DNA of 64,000 nt from Agriotes lineatus (GCA_940337035.1 OW679197.1:34291219-34355218), one strand, 5' to 3'. Shown: positions 1 through 10,364, counted from the first letter of the stretch. Notes: generated from the letters alone by a model not told the origin. Made by a program: numbers and translations.

Positions 1-150
1 TCAAAGCAATCAGATATTTGGGAAAATTCACAGAGGGATATAGTTTCTCATTCTGAACAACTTTTCTTAATAAAATTTTGCTATATCTTTAAGGAAATTA
101 GCATCGTAATTAAATTAATATTGAAAGTTGAAGTTGGCCTTCGCATTTCG

Positions 151-186
151 TATAAATGCAGACCTCCAAGCTGCAGCAAACCATTC
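151..186 (+). promoter_or_regulatory. Core promoter of first viral gene (TATA plus initiator-like)
   Basis: TATAAA lies at 151-156. CCATTC, close to the arthropod initiator TCAKTY, lies at 181-186, giving the usual spacing of about 32 bases. The TATA box overlaps the first in-frame ATG (156), so that ATG should be upstream of the transcript and the ATG at 204 is favoured. Confidence 0.5.
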
Positions 187-203
187 TGTTACCTGCTTTT
201 GCA

Positions 204-1403
204 ATGTCAACTGTGTGCCAATCTTGTAGAGGTGTTCTACTACCCAAAAAGATGTCTAAATACTCGAGGCTTAGCTTGAAGAAAACATCGGAAAAGGGTA
301 AAGTTAAACTTTGCGCCTGCACGGAACCAAGCGTTTCACACCCCAGTTCCGCACAGGCGTTGCCGCCAGCTGCCATAAATGTTTTAAGTGACGTATTAAT
401 TGCTCCTAATTACGAAATTATTTCTCCAAGTAGCCAAGGTTCGAGCAAAATTTTAAAATCAGCTTTAAAGAAAGGTCAGAAAATACAAAAAAAACCGGCA
501 AAATTCAATTTTAGGAAATATATAGAGAATATGAATGCGGAGACTGAGAAGAAAACGGGAGAATTTCAGGTTCAAGTGGAAAATGTATCCACATTTGATA
601 GTCGGACAGTTGGTGAACTGTCTACTCCAAAATTCCAAAATATGCCGATGCAATCTGAGTCTCCGCATCTATCACAAACGGAAATGTTTATGGAAGCGTT
701 CGATTTTGACGACATTCCATTGGAAAAGGCGGCTTCCGGCGACGGTGCGGCGCAAGAGTTTACAACCCTTGTAGATGGTTTGGAGATAGACTCCGGCTCA
801 AGTCGACCGACCAGTCGAATTTCGAAGCGGCTAACAATCCAACCTTCGGAAAATGTGGCCGCAGTGCCTTCTGTAATTGTACAGGCATCTCCGGTTTCGG
901 GTGGTGTGGCTGTTGTAGCCCCTGGGAGTGACGTAATCGATACTGTGGTGTCGATTACGTCTACCCCGCAGGAGGAAGACATGGATGACATTTCGCCATC
1001 CCAGCGTGCCGAACGTGAATACGTGTCTAATCGGAATGCAATAGATGCGAAAGCTGCTGATCTTCGCAGTGGAGAGCATTATCTAAGGTATATTAGATAT
1101 TATTTTTTATCCATATATGTTATTTAACATTGAAGGTGTTTAGAACGTGCTTTTCCCAGTTTAGTAGCTTATATTGTTATTAGCTCCCTAGAAATTCGAG
1201 CCGCCAGCCTAGAAGCGACGATGCATGATGAGTACCTAAAAAGCATAGCTGCTTTACCTAAGATCCGCCACGGCCACAGCGCAACTAACATGGACATCTT
1301 TAAGAATGCTGCGTTAGCAAGGCTAGAGCTAATTGAAGATCTGTTAGCTGTGGAGAGTGCGATTCGTGCAAGACGTCAGGAGCTCGATAAAAAAGCTAAG
1401 TAA
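204..1403 (+). CDS. Unknown viral protein, probably spliced (2 exons)
   Basis: I do not recognise this protein. The frame is open from 156, but a TATA box at 151-156 makes ATG 204 the likelier start. The frame would end at 1127 if unspliced. A 48-base intron (1088-1135, GTATAT to GAAG) joins it to a second open frame ending at 1403, for about 383 residues. The N terminus has a C-x2-C pair just after the start. The middle is Ser/Thr/Pro-rich and acidic, and the second exon reads as a Leu/Ala/Glu-rich helical stretch ending in a basic tail. AATAAA at 1550-1555 can serve as its poly(A) signal. The position ahead of PolB suggests an early or replication-linked role, but this is inference. The splice call rests on frame continuity and consensus sites only. 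Confidence 0.6.
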
Positions 1404-1649
1404 CGAGTAGATAATCGTTTAACATATCATACACCTCTAACACAAATAACCTTGCCCCCCTATCCTCTCCAGGGTGTCCAAAGCGAATCCTCCCCGTGGT
1501 GACACCTGGGTAATCCGTTCGAGGTTTAATTTGTTAATCAGTGTTTATAAATAAAGGTGTTCATTGCGTTTGTGAATAGTAAGCCTCGAGCTGGGTAGCT
1601 AATCGCGCAATTAGTATATTAACCGATTGCGCGAGACTAATTTGCCATT
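1404..1649 (+). terminator. Intergenic region with poly(A) signal
   Basis: This spacer between the first gene and PolB contains TATAAATAAA around 1546-1555, best read as a poly(A) signal (AATAAA 1550-1555). It also contains the palindrome at 1603-1634, listed separately. Confidence 0.5.
1603..1634. repeat. 9-bp inverted repeat upstream of PolB
   Basis: TCGCGCAAT (1603-1611) and ATTGCGCGA (1626-1634) are perfect inverted repeats flanking a TATA-like loop. The structure ends 15 bases before the PolB ATG. It could be an operator-like dyad over the PolB promoter or a replication structure; the sequence does not say which. Confidence 0.6.
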
Positions 1650-4600
1650 ATGTTCAGGTGCACTGCTTGTGGAGAGTCCTTCACCAGAGCTGACAATTTG
1701 TTTCGCCATCGAAGAGATAGCTGTCGCCACGAGCTGGGCCACCCATCGACGAGTGGTAAGTGGAAACGTGGTGATTGCTGTTGATTATATCGATTGTGTG
1801 TTTCCTACAGGTGACGCTATGGAGGCTTCGGTAGCAGCTGGTGAGGGACCATCGGCGAGTAAACGTCCAAGACCTAATGACTCCAGCGGTGGTGAGTGCG
1901 TCTCTATTGTAGTGTTTCATGTTTTCCAACGTTTGGTTTAACAGAACAGCTCCCCAAGACGCAATACTGCGACGTGTGTGATGAAAATGTTCGTCGGACT
2001 TGTTTCGTTGGACACCTGAGGAGCAATCGTCACACGAGGCGGTGTGATGTCATCCACCTGGAGAAAGGAGTGGTAGCCCTTCCAAGCGCCTTCAAGTCCC
2101 GTGTTGCCAGCTACAGGGTGTCCACGGAAAATTATCATATAAGTGTTGTAGAATATATGACGGAATTGAAAGACAAAATTATAGGTCTAATAGAAGGACA
2201 ACTGACCAAATTAAACAGTATAAAATTAAATTTCGAACTTTTCGGGTATTTTATTTTGGAGACTCAAGATGTACAAGACGTCAAAAGTTTTAATACGACC
2301 AACGAGGTGGTAACTCGCGGTACAGACTTGAACGAATTATATGATAATTTAACGGGGATATTGGACCAGAAGGTGTCCGAATTTGAGGAACGCGATTCAG
2401 GTGTGTATTACAATTGTAATTCTTGTTAATGTTACTAACCGCAAAATGTTTACAGGGTGGATCTTGAAGCAGCTGCTGTACCTAGAATTAAATATAAATA
2501 AATTCAATCCGTTTCGGGCGTCTTCGTATATCCCGCTCCCGGAGCAGATTCAGACCAAGAAAGCGATCGTGAACGTCCAAAACGTCAAGGACGAGCGTTG
2601 TTTCGGGTGGGCGGTAACCTCGGCCCTCTGCGAACCAGATGGACCGTCTAATCGAACGAGTTCGTATCCGGATTGCTGGGATTTTTTAAATTTTGAGGAC
2701 ATTAAATTCCCTGTTAGATTGCGCGATATTTCTAAATTTGAAAAAAATAACCCTCAACTTTCTATAAATGTATACGCGTTGGAAAAAACTTTTCAAAACG
2801 ATATTACCATATATGAAGTTGTGGGACCTCTGTACTATTCGCCACGTATAAAAAAGAGACATATAAATTTACTGCTTCTAACAGACGGCGAAGGTAATAG
2901 CCACTACTGTTGGATCGCTGATTTGTCTAGGTTAGTTTCGCGGCAAATAACGGCTAGGGCCAATGCGAAACATTTTTGTAATGGTTGTCTAAATTACTTT
3001 CGCACCGATGCCCATCTGGAGAACCATAAGCTTTTTGACTGTAATCATGTATGCACAAAGTTGCCTACGACAGAGCCGATCACGGATAAGTGTGGGGAGG
3101 TGAGGCCTCAGAACATTCTTAAATTTGATAATTATCATAAGCAATTGAAAGTGCCATTTTGCATCTATGCAGATTTCGAGACAGTTTTATCACCTGTCGA
3201 TGGTGGGGATCAGGAGCCGGATCGCGAAAGACCTTATACGATCAAAACGTGCGAGCACAAACCGTATTCTTTCGCGTATTATTTGAAATGTTCTTTTGAT
3301 GATACTCTATCCAAATTCGAAATTTATAGGGGTGAGGATGCTGTGGACGTGTTTGTTGAACGTCTAGACAGAGACGTTCGCGAGCTATATTCCAACAGTT
3401 TGAAGCATGTTGTACCCCTCAAGCCTCTGGCTCCGCAAGAAATTCAAAATTTTAAGGATGCTGCTTCATGTCATATTTGCAATCGTCCTTTTGGAGAGGA
3501 GAACGTAAAGGTTCGCGATCACGACCATTTGACCGGAGAATATCGGGGAGCTGCCCATTCTAATTGCAATCTAAATTATAAACTTCCAAATTTTATTCCC
3601 GTATTTTTTCACAATTTAAATTACGATTCCCACCTTTTTGTAAAACAGTTAGCTCAAAATAACGAAGAGCTTGATGTCATTCCAGAAAATAAGGAAAAAT
3701 ATATTTCATTTGGCAAACGTCTTTGGGTAGATGAAGTCGTTGTTGACGGAAAACGGAAAAACGTTTATATGCAAATTCGATTTTTAGATAGTTACCGATT
3801 TTTAAGTTCTTCTTTAGCATCGCTGGCCGCCACGTTATCAGATGATCAGTGTGTTGAAATTCATAAGCAATTCGGACATGACATCAAATTCGAACTGATG
3901 AGACAGAAAGGTGTGTTTCCCTATTCGTATCTGGATTCATTTACAAAATTAGATGAGCCGGCGTTGCCCACAATCGCCCAGTTTTATGATCATTTAACCG
4001 AGACGCATATTACTGAGGTCGATTACGAGCGTGCCGTTAAGGTCTGGAAAACTTTCGAATGTGAAACGTTGGGCGACTATTCCGATGTTTACCTCAAATG
4101 TGACGTGTTTATATTGGCAGACGTTTTCGAAAACTTTCGCAATTTTTATTTAAATCAATATAATTTAGATCCGGCGCAGTACTTCACCGCCCCCGGTTTA
4201 AGTTGGGACGCCATGTTAAAATATACGGGGGTTGAGTTGGAACTGTTGACGGATATGGATATGTTTCACTTTTTTAGAAAGGGTATTCGTGGGGGAGTTA
4301 GTACTTGTGTCGGGCGAAAGGCTATTGCCAACAATAAATTTGCGGGTAACTATGACGCTTCAAAGCCCACTTCTTTTCTTGTGTTTTTAGACGCCACCAA
4401 CCTTTATGGCCATAGTATGAGACAGTTTCTACCGCAAGGTGGTTTTGTTTGGTTGACTGACGAGGAAATTGATAGTTTTGACGTATTTCAAATTTTGGAC
4501 GACTCAGATACTGGGTACGTGTTGGAAGTTGACTTGCGGTACCCTGAAAATTTACATGACGATCACAATGACTTCCCCTTTTGCCCCGAGCTATTGGTGC

Positions 4601-5664
4601 CTCCACAGGGAAAATTTAAAAATGCAAAATTAATTCCAAATTTGTATGACAAACACAATTATATTATTCACTACAGAAATTTGAGGCAATGTTTAGAGGC
4701 CGGCTTGATTTTGGTTAAAACGCATAAAATACTTAAGTTTAGACAATCTCCATGGCTCAGATCCTACATCGATTTAAACACAAATTTACGTAACCAGTCT
4801 GACAATGAATTTAACCGAAATTCATTCAAACTAGCTAACAATAGCGTCTTTGGTAAAACCATGGAAAACGTGGACAAAAGGGTTGTTGTAAAGTTAATTA
4901 GTCATTGGGAGAAAATTGGTAATAGAATGGGGGCAGAAGCTTTGATATCGAAACCTAACTTTAAAGATAGAATTCGGTTTGGGGAAAATTTAATAGCAGT
5001 GGAAATGAACAGAACGTCGGTTTTATATAACAAACCCATTTATGTTGGTTTCTCAGTTTTAGATCTTTCGAAAACGGTAATGTACGATTTTTATTACAAA
5101 TTTTTGAAGCATACATACGGCCGTAATGTGTCTCTACTCTATTCTGACACTGACTCATTCATCCTGGAAATTTTTACTGAAAATTTTTACGCGGACATGC
5201 AAAAGCACCTTGATCTCTTTGATACATCAAATTACAAGAATGGTTTGCACGGAATTTCGAGAACCGAGTCTGTTGTTGGCAAATTTAAGGATGAGTACGC
5301 TGGGGTGGCTGTGTGTAGCTATTACGGGGTCGGTGCAAAAACATACTGTGTAAACGCTGTTGGTAAGGAAGCCAAAAAGGCGAAGGGAGTTAGAAAGAGT
5401 GCTGTTCGGAATCACCTCACCACCGAAATTTATAAATCTGTAGCCGAAAACAAGAGGGAAGTTGTATTTTGTCAGATGTATGTGTTTCGTTCCCATTTAC
5501 ACACTATGTACACCGAATTAATGAATAAGGTTGCACTTTCTTCGCGAGATGATAAACGCTTCCTTATTCCTAATACTACCAAAACCTTAGCGTGGGGTCA
5601 CCGTGATATAGATGTTTACAGTCGTCTAGACAACTTGCTGCGCATTGCCGAAACGATGACGTAG
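1650..5664 (+). CDS. PolB: Protein-primed family-B DNA polymerase, 4 exons
   Basis: This is the replicative polymerase of the element. I read exons 1650-1755, 1811-1891, 1945-2400 and 2456-5664, with three GT-AG introns of 53-55 bases that keep frame, giving 1283 residues. The N terminus carries a C2H2-like finger (C4, C7, H20), a second finger (C71, C74, H86, H92) and a further C-x2-C at 389/392. The 3'-5' exonuclease motifs are ADFET (D454, E456), LNYD (D605) and YLKCD (D764). A DHDHLTG motif at 569 with flanking C-x2-C and CN resembles endonuclease VII-type HNH inserts of Polinton polymerases. Polymerase motifs are A (DATNLYG, D860), B (K1006, NSVFGKT) and C (YSDTDS, D1112/D1114). All catalytic residues are present. 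The first exons are inferred from splice consensus and conserved-looking fingers; the last exon is certain. Confidence 0.9.
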
Positions 5665-6004
5665 CAATATGTTCGCGGAACAGTATTCGTTATTACTTAA
5701 CAGCAGAGGTCCTACACGGCTTTCTTGTACTTTGTAGGTTTAGTTATTGTATATAGCAATTATAGTATAGGTTAAGAACACTAGCTTGTATGATATAGGT
5801 AGTAAGTTAAATTTTACGAAAAATCTGATTGTTTGGGTCCGCATTACCAAGTATATTTGTTATTTAACACTGTAGTCACTCATGTTTAGCATTTACAATA
5901 ATAAATTACTGTAAAACAGAAAAAAGTTTTTATTTAAAGAAAATAAATGGTAGTAAAACAAAAAAAAGTGTTTTATTGAAAGAGTTCTATAGAATCATAA
6001 TAAG
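5665..6004. terminator. Convergent 3' region between PolB and integrase
   Basis: This noncoding gap between convergent genes has AATAAA signals on the plus strand near 5900 and 5944. TTTATT near 5927 and 5972 serves the minus strand, so both transcripts can end here. Nothing else is seen. Confidence 0.6.
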
Positions 6005-6934
6005 TTATACAACATTGTTTTTGGATATCCAAGAATTGTGACGATTATCGAATCCCAACCACTTTACGTAAAGCTGATTACCCTTCTTCTTCAACACCTT
6101 TTCTACCAGGTATACGTCCGAGTGTTTGGTTTTCTGTAATTCGTGCTCGTAAAATCCACCTTTGATTTCTTGCCCTTCCTGATCGGTGAGTTTGTAGGTG
6201 GTAGGATTTGTAAGTCGCACTGTGGCTATTTTGAATATTTCGTTGCTCCAGCTGGGTGTGTAGCCCTTGCTAAATATCGAACGATATTTACTAATGCGTA
6301 CAGAATCTCCTTTATGAAACTTTTGAGGTGTCGGATCTACAGTTTTTGTGTGGCTGTACACGGTGTGTAACAGACGTTTGGCATTTTTAAGATTAACTTC
6401 AGCCGGCTTCATACCTGTTGTCCTATGCCTGGTTGTGTTATATTTGCTTAAAAGTTGGGGCAGAATGTCCAACCATTTGTAGGACCCTTGCAAACTAAAC
6501 TGCTTCCACATCATGTTCTTAAGGGTGCGGTTACATCTTTCTATGATGCTGCTTTTCATAGTTGAATACGTGCTGTAATGATTTATCTTGTAACGTCGCA
6601 TCAATGCTTGAAAATCGCTGTTATAAAATTCTTTTCCCAAATCGGTTTGTACGTTTTTTGGAGATACCTTCATATTAGCAAGAACTTTTCGCATAGCTGC
6701 TGCTACATCTTTTCCCGTTTTCCGTTTTACCGGGAGAGCCCACAAGTATTTAGAAAACGCATTAATAACAGCTAAAATGTATCGATAACCTTTATTGCTT
6801 CGTGCATATGGTTGCATCTCCACCAAATCCGCTTGTAGTAAATCATGCAATCCTTTGAGAATCACCCGTCGTCTCTTGAAATTTCTTCGCGCTGGTTTGT
6901 GAAGTTCTGCAACTAGATCCTCCTTAGGACTCAT
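6005..6934 (-). CDS. Retrovirus-type integrase with chromodomain
   Basis: A DDE integrase/transposase (rve family) that would insert the linear viral DNA into host chromosomes. The catalytic triad is visible as D36 (QADLVE), D98 (VQTDLGKEF) and E132 (SSIIERCNR). The C terminus (about residues 270-308) is a chromodomain-like segment (VEKVLKKKG, YVKWLGF, SWI), as in Polinton c-integrases, which may guide targeting to chromatin. The ORF begins close to the catalytic core, so the N-terminal HHCC finger of many retroviral integrases is absent. The start ATG overlaps the end of the upstream gene by 11 bases, as expected in a compact leftward unit with the ATPase gene. All catalytic residues are intact. 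Confidence 0.93.
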   Translation of the reverse strand: MSPKEDLVAELHKPARRNFKRRRVILKGLHDLLQADLVEMQPYARSNKGYRYILAVINAFSKYLWALPVKRKTGKDVAAAMRKVLANMKVSPKNVQTDLGKEFYNSDFQALMRRYKINHYSTYSTMKSSIIERCNRTLKNMMWKQFSLQGSYKWLDILPQLLSKYNTTRHRTTGMKPAEVNLKNAKRLLHTVYSHTKTVDPTPQKFHKGDSVRISKYRSIFSKGYTPSWSNEIFKIATVRLTNPTTYKLTDQEGQEIKGGFYEHELQKTKHSDVYLVEKVLKKKGNQLYVKWLGFDNRHNSWISKNNVV

Positions 6935-7319
6935 TGCCGAATGTTGCTGTATCGACTGCTATGGGACATTTAAGCAGCAGTTGCACGTATAACTTAGTGT
7001 TTATGGATTCGAATTTCAGTTTATCTCCTCGCCGCAATGTCTTACCGACAAGCGTGTCGTGTTTGATGCCGTTGATGTGTGATACTACCAAAGGTCCGTT
7101 GACTTGAACACTTATGATCTCACCGATCGTTAAAGGAAAAATGTACTCATTATTACCGAAAATTTTGGAATATCCGCTTTCATCATAACCACGCCCCACT
7201 AGCAGCAGTGGTACCTCTATATGGAGTCGGTTTACATTTTGAACTTTCATAAAGATATGTTTGCGATGAGAACCGTAGCGCGCGCTATGGTAGTGGCGTC
7301 CAAATTTGTCTATGGGCAT
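6924..7319 (-). CDS. MPIDKFG-family small viral protein, copy 1
   Basis: A 131-residue protein of unknown function starting MPIDKFGRH. It is paralogous to the gene at 14718-15116: both begin MPIDKFG, both have a central Tyr/Ile-rich beta-like stretch, and both carry the shared motif LKRGD or LRRGDKLKF near residue 105-115. The first ATG of the frame is at 7319; the open frame extends upstream without ATG. Near-equal length with the paralogue (131 versus 132) supports this start. The lack of charged helices and the alternating hydrophobic pattern suggest a beta-rich structural or attachment protein, which is inference. It sits between the DUF8207-like gene and the integrase in the leftward unit. 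Confidence 0.8.
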   Translation of the reverse strand: MPIDKFGRHYHSARYGSHRKHIFMKVQNVNRLHIEVPLLLVGRGYDESGYSKIFGNNEYIFPLTIGEIISVQVNGPLVVSHINGIKHDTLVGKTLRRGDKLKFESINTKLYVQLLLKCPIAVDTATFGNES

Positions 7320-7380
7320 TACTCTATCGTCTAACACCTTCTGATCGTAATTCAATAGGTCCTCTGCTTTTGTACTCGTC

Positions 7381-8478
7381 TTAATGAATTATTTTTGCTT
7401 CTCGTAGAGCTTGGGTGATGCTTACGATTTCGTTGGAATGGCCGGTGTGCCCCGCTACCTGAGAGGCTAATAATATGCGCAGACGATCCACTAATGAATT
7501 TGGATCTTTCCAAGGAACAAATTCCACTTTTTTATTGGTTACTGTTAATAACCCCCTTCCGGTACGCTGCACCCTCGATGCGGCTCTGGTAGGTTGTCTA
7601 ATGCCGGAGGAGGTAGCCAGGGGGCGTACTATTTTCATATATTTTGAGCCGGCGTTACCGCTTATCCCTTGGGTTGGATCGTAGTTCTTACGATTTGCGG
7701 CGGACCGGTTCACTATGTCATAGTAATTTTCATGGTCTTTGGTTGTATAAATCAACGGTTTCTTTAAGAACATTAATTCGTAAAAGCCGGGGGTGCCTTT
7801 GTATACTATTCTATTTCCGTGATCTGTAATAACCATGTCCTGACCCTCAAAAGTAAGCTGTTTATTTCCAATTGCAAATTTATCAGTGTCTATGTCCCAT
7901 CGAACTCCATAATGGAGATCGTACTTGCTCTCTGTATCTCGTATCATTCCCTCGATATATTTTCTAGCTAACCCTGAGAACTGTTCCAGGTATTCCCCTA
8001 GAACTTCCGGTTCCATCATTTGTCGCACGGTTTCCCTAGCCTCTGCTACCGAAGTTTCAATTGCCGCTTCTTCTTGAGCCTCCACCTGTTGCTCCTCATC
8101 CGGTAAACTCTCATACAATACTTCTCTGTCAAGAAATCTAGGTGTGGATGTTACCAACGCTGAAGTCGATGGTCCGGGAATGGCAATGTCGGGGGTTGAC
8201 GCTCGTACGGGGGTTTTGCCATTTCTCGGACGGGGTAGGATAGATGGTGTGGACACTCGTCGTTTGATGGTTCTCAGCATAGGTCCTACTTCTTGCTGTA
8301 TTGTTTGACCTCCTTCTTGCTTAATGGATGTTAGCAATTCCGTGAGTGGTTGGGAAATTGGTTTAAATTGCTCCGCAAGAGCCGTCTGCGATTCGGCGAT
8401 ATCCGCTTTTAAAGTTTCATATTTCCGCCTGACAGCCTTTCTAGCTTTAATAAGATCGCTTACTAACCGTTTGTCCAT
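7381..8478 (-). CDS. DUF8207-like Polinton-associated protein
   Basis: A 365-residue protein. The N-terminal third is charged and helical (KARKAVRRKYETLKAD). A Ser/Thr/Pro-rich linker follows (about residues 75-120), then an acidic helical segment. The C-terminal part reads YGVRWDID, FAIGNKQLTF, YKGTPGFYELM, YTTKDHENYYDI, and ends with WKDPNSLVDRLRILLASQ and SNEIVSITQALREA. This pattern matches my recollection of the DUF8207 family, frequent in insect and hydrozoan Polinton-type elements; its biochemical role is not known to me. It lies between the ATPase gene (56 bases upstream) and the MPIDKFG gene in the leftward unit, which suggests a virion or packaging role. The family assignment should be confirmed by a profile search. 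Confidence 0.75.
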   Translation of the reverse strand: MDKRLVSDLIKARKAVRRKYETLKADIAESQTALAEQFKPISQPLTELLTSIKQEGGQTIQQEVGPMLRTIKRRVSTPSILPRPRNGKTPVRASTPDIAIPGPSTSALVTSTPRFLDREVLYESLPDEEQQVEAQEEAAIETSVAEARETVRQMMEPEVLGEYLEQFSGLARKYIEGMIRDTESKYDLHYGVRWDIDTDKFAIGNKQLTFEGQDMVITDHGNRIVYKGTPGFYELMFLKKPLIYTTKDHENYYDIVNRSAANRKNYDPTQGISGNAGSKYMKIVRPLATSSGIRQPTRAASRVQRTGRGLLTVTNKKVEFVPWKDPNSLVDRLRILLASQVAGHTGHSNEIVSITQALREAKIIH

Positions 8479-8534
8479 GTTGCTATTACTGTCGTTGTTC
8501 GTAGACTAATAATTTGTACAGCAGTGGTCCATGC

Positions 8535-9233
8535 CTATATAGTGAAATAACTGTCGAACCCTTTTCTATAACGACCGGCGTTGATTTCGCTTTCTTTGTC
8601 GATAACTAAAAATCCGTGATCTTTGATCCAACAGTGGGAACATAAGTTTTTAAACTTTTCGAATGACATGTCTGTGTTTACGTGATCATCGTAAATGTGT
8701 TTAAGATTGGTGTGGTCTTGCCGGAATACGATTATGATATTCGCATTATCTCGTACCAGTTGTTTCGGGATTGATGAGTAAGTCTGACAGAGGTAAAAAC
8801 AATCTATATTTCGATGACGTCCGAAACTAAAATAATCTCTAATTATGCTTTGAGTGTCGCATGCCACATCATCAAACACAATAACAGAATTTTCTTTCGC
8901 CTCGTGTGGTTTGATAACCTCACACCCCTCGCTGAATTCGTAGAATCCGATTTCTTTTAGTGACTTCAGAAGTATCTTCAGAAATTTGTATTTAGGTTGC
9001 TCAAGGGTTTTCGAATACAAATACAAGTTGAGAAACCGCACCCCATTGCGGTGCAGCAAAAGACTGATCATCGCATTGGTTTTCCCAGAGCCGGAAGGAC
9101 CAATGATCAAACCCCTTTTACATCCTATACCCAGTAAAGTGCCGTGTCGTCTGAACCTCTGTGACATGGAATTTACTGTATGATTTACTACCGGCAGCGA
9201 ACATTTTTGTTTCACAAGTTTGACGTTCTTCAT
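8535..9233 (-). CDS. FtsK/HerA (A32-like) DNA packaging ATPase
   Basis: A 232-residue P-loop ATPase of the type that drives genome packaging in Polintons, adintoviruses and nucleocytoplasmic large DNA viruses. Walker A is GPSGSGKT at residues 45-52, and Walker B is VIVFDD at 117-122. CQTYSSIPKQLVRDN, about residues 150-165, fits the sensor region of A32-like ATPases. The length is typical. It is the first gene of the leftward unit and shares a 108-base divergent promoter region with the rightward virion gene at 9342. Confidence 0.92.
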   Translation of the reverse strand: MKNVKLVKQKCSLPVVNHTVNSMSQRFRRHGTLLGIGCKRGLIIGPSGSGKTNAMISLLLHRNGVRFLNLYLYSKTLEQPKYKFLKILLKSLKEIGFYEFSEGCEVIKPHEAKENSVIVFDDVACDTQSIIRDYFSFGRHRNIDCFYLCQTYSSIPKQLVRDNANIIIVFRQDHTNLKHIYDDHVNTDMSFEKFKNLCSHCWIKDHGFLVIDKESEINAGRYRKGFDSYFTI

Positions 9234-9279
9234 CGTTTTCGGACGGGGACGAACTAGCTTCTAACCGCGCTGTGCTAAG

Positions 9280-9316
9280 TATATATCTACCCCCTTTGAG
9301 CTTCACATCGTCAGTC
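9280..9316 (+). promoter_or_regulatory. Divergent late-type promoter (TATA and TCAGTC initiator)
   Basis: The 108 bases between the ATPase and PLA2/core genes contain TATATA at 9280-9285. TCAGTC, an exact match to the arthropod initiator, lies at 9311-9316, about 31 bases downstream and 26 bases before the ATG at 9342. TATATA is self-complementary, so it might also serve the leftward ATPase unit. Confidence 0.6.
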
Positions 9317-9341
9317 GCTCTTCGACGAGCGTTTCTTTAAG

Positions 9342-10364
9342 ATGAGTTATACTAGACGTAAAACTCGTAGTCGTCGTCGAATCGTAAGACGGAAAGGTCG
9401 CGGTTTGTTGAACACCCTTATTGACAAGTTACCCTTCGAATTACATATACCAGGTTACAAGTTTTGCGGACCTGGCACTCGTTTAAACAAACGGCTTTCT
9501 CGAGGTGATCGAGGAAGAAACCCTCTGGACGAGGCTTGCAAGCAACACGACATCGCATACTCACAATCTAGCAATCTTTCGACACGTCACGCGGCGGATA
9601 AAGTTCTTGCACAGAAAGCTTGGGAACGCGTTAAAGCAAAAGACTCTACTCTTGGAGAAAGAGCGGCAGCTCTTGCTGTTACAGGGATTATGAAAGGGAA
9701 AACCAAACTCGGCATGGGAGTCTCCCGGAAACGAAAGCGTACAGAACCCATTGCTGTTATGGAAACACCCCGGAAACGAAGACGTACACTACCTATTGCA
9801 GCGCAAAAATTTGGTACGGGGATATCTAGAAAACGGAAGCGTACACTACCCACTGCTGGTGTGACGGTCCCCCGAAAACGAAGGCGTATATTACCTATTG
9901 CCGCACAAAAATTTGGTACGGGAGTATCTAGAAAACGGAAGCGTACACAACCCACTGTTGGTGTAAGAGTCTCCCGGAAACGAAAGCGTGCACTACCTAT
10001 TGTCGGTATTGCGCAAAAATTTGGTACGGGGGTATCTAGAAAACGGAAGCGTACAAGGTGTAGTAGGCGTAAACGTATTGGAGGCGCGGTCGTTTTTAAA
10101 TCGCGAAGGAAACGCCGAATTCGTTCTAGAGTAGTACCTGTTCCCAAGAGAGGAGGTATATTGCCGCTTGTACCCATACTTGCTGCATTAGGAGCATTGG
10201 GGTCTCTCGGAGGCGGTGCTGCAGCAGTCGCTAAAGCGGTTGGCGACTCAAAGGCTTCTAAAAAGGATCTCCAGGAAAAAGAGCGACATAACAAAGCTAT
10301 GGAATCCATTGCTCGAGGAAAAGGGCTATATCTACGACCGTATCAGTCAAAAAACTACCGTTGA
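9342..10364 (+). CDS. Phospholipase A2 / basic core protein fusion
   Basis: A 340-residue virion protein with three parts. Residues 20-110 are a parvovirus-VP1-type phospholipase A2: calcium loop FCGPGT (43-45 GPG) and catalytic PLDEACKQHDIAY (D63, H69, D70). In parvoviruses this activity breaches endosomal membranes during entry. Residues 125-245 are an array of about 20-residue repeats, each with a basic cluster (SRKRKRT or PRKRRR) after FGTG, resembling repeated nuclear signals or a DNA-condensing core. The C terminus has RGGILPLVPILAALGALG followed by Gly/Ala and a basic helix, similar to adenovirus pX/pVI-type hydrophobic segments after a double-glycine site. It heads the rightward virion unit. 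Repeat number probably varies between relatives. Confidence 0.88.
   Translation: MSYTRRKTRSRRRIVRRKGRGLLNTLIDKLPFELHIPGYKFCGPGTRLNKRLSRGDRGRNPLDEACKQHDIAYSQSSNLSTRHAADKVLAQKAWERVKAKDSTLGERAAALAVTGIMKGKTKLGMGVSRKRKRTEPIAVMETPRKRRRTLPIAAQKFGTGISRKRKRTLPTAGVTVPRKRRRILPIAAQKFGTGVSRKRKRTQPTVGVRVSRKRKRALPIVGIAQKFGTGVSRKRKRTRCSRRKRIGGAVVFKSRRKRRIRSRVVPVPKRGGILPLVPILAALGALGSLGGGAAAVAKAVGDSKASKKDLQEKERHNKAMESIARGKGLYLRPYQSKNYR
10349..10355 (+). promoter_or_regulatory. Candidate -1 frameshift heptamer A AAA AAC
   Basis: In the frame of the PLA2/core gene the last codons read TCA AAA AAC TAC CGT TGA, so AAAAAAC sits as A AAA AAC, a canonical -1 slippery heptamer. It lies 6 bases before the stop at 10362-10364. 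A shift to -1 enters the protease frame, which is open from 10292 and has no ATG before 10448. No convincing downstream pseudoknot was found by eye; a short GAAGC/GCTTC pairing starts 7 bases downstream. Confidence 0.5.

Noticed and set aside
156..203. ATG at 156 as start of the first viral gene
   Set aside because: It overlaps the TATA box (151-156), so it should not be in the transcript; ATG 204 is preferred, though a start at 156 cannot be excluded.
9587..10309. 240-codon minus-strand open frame
   Set aside because: It is antisense to the PLA2/core gene and open only because of the repeated Arg/Lys codons.
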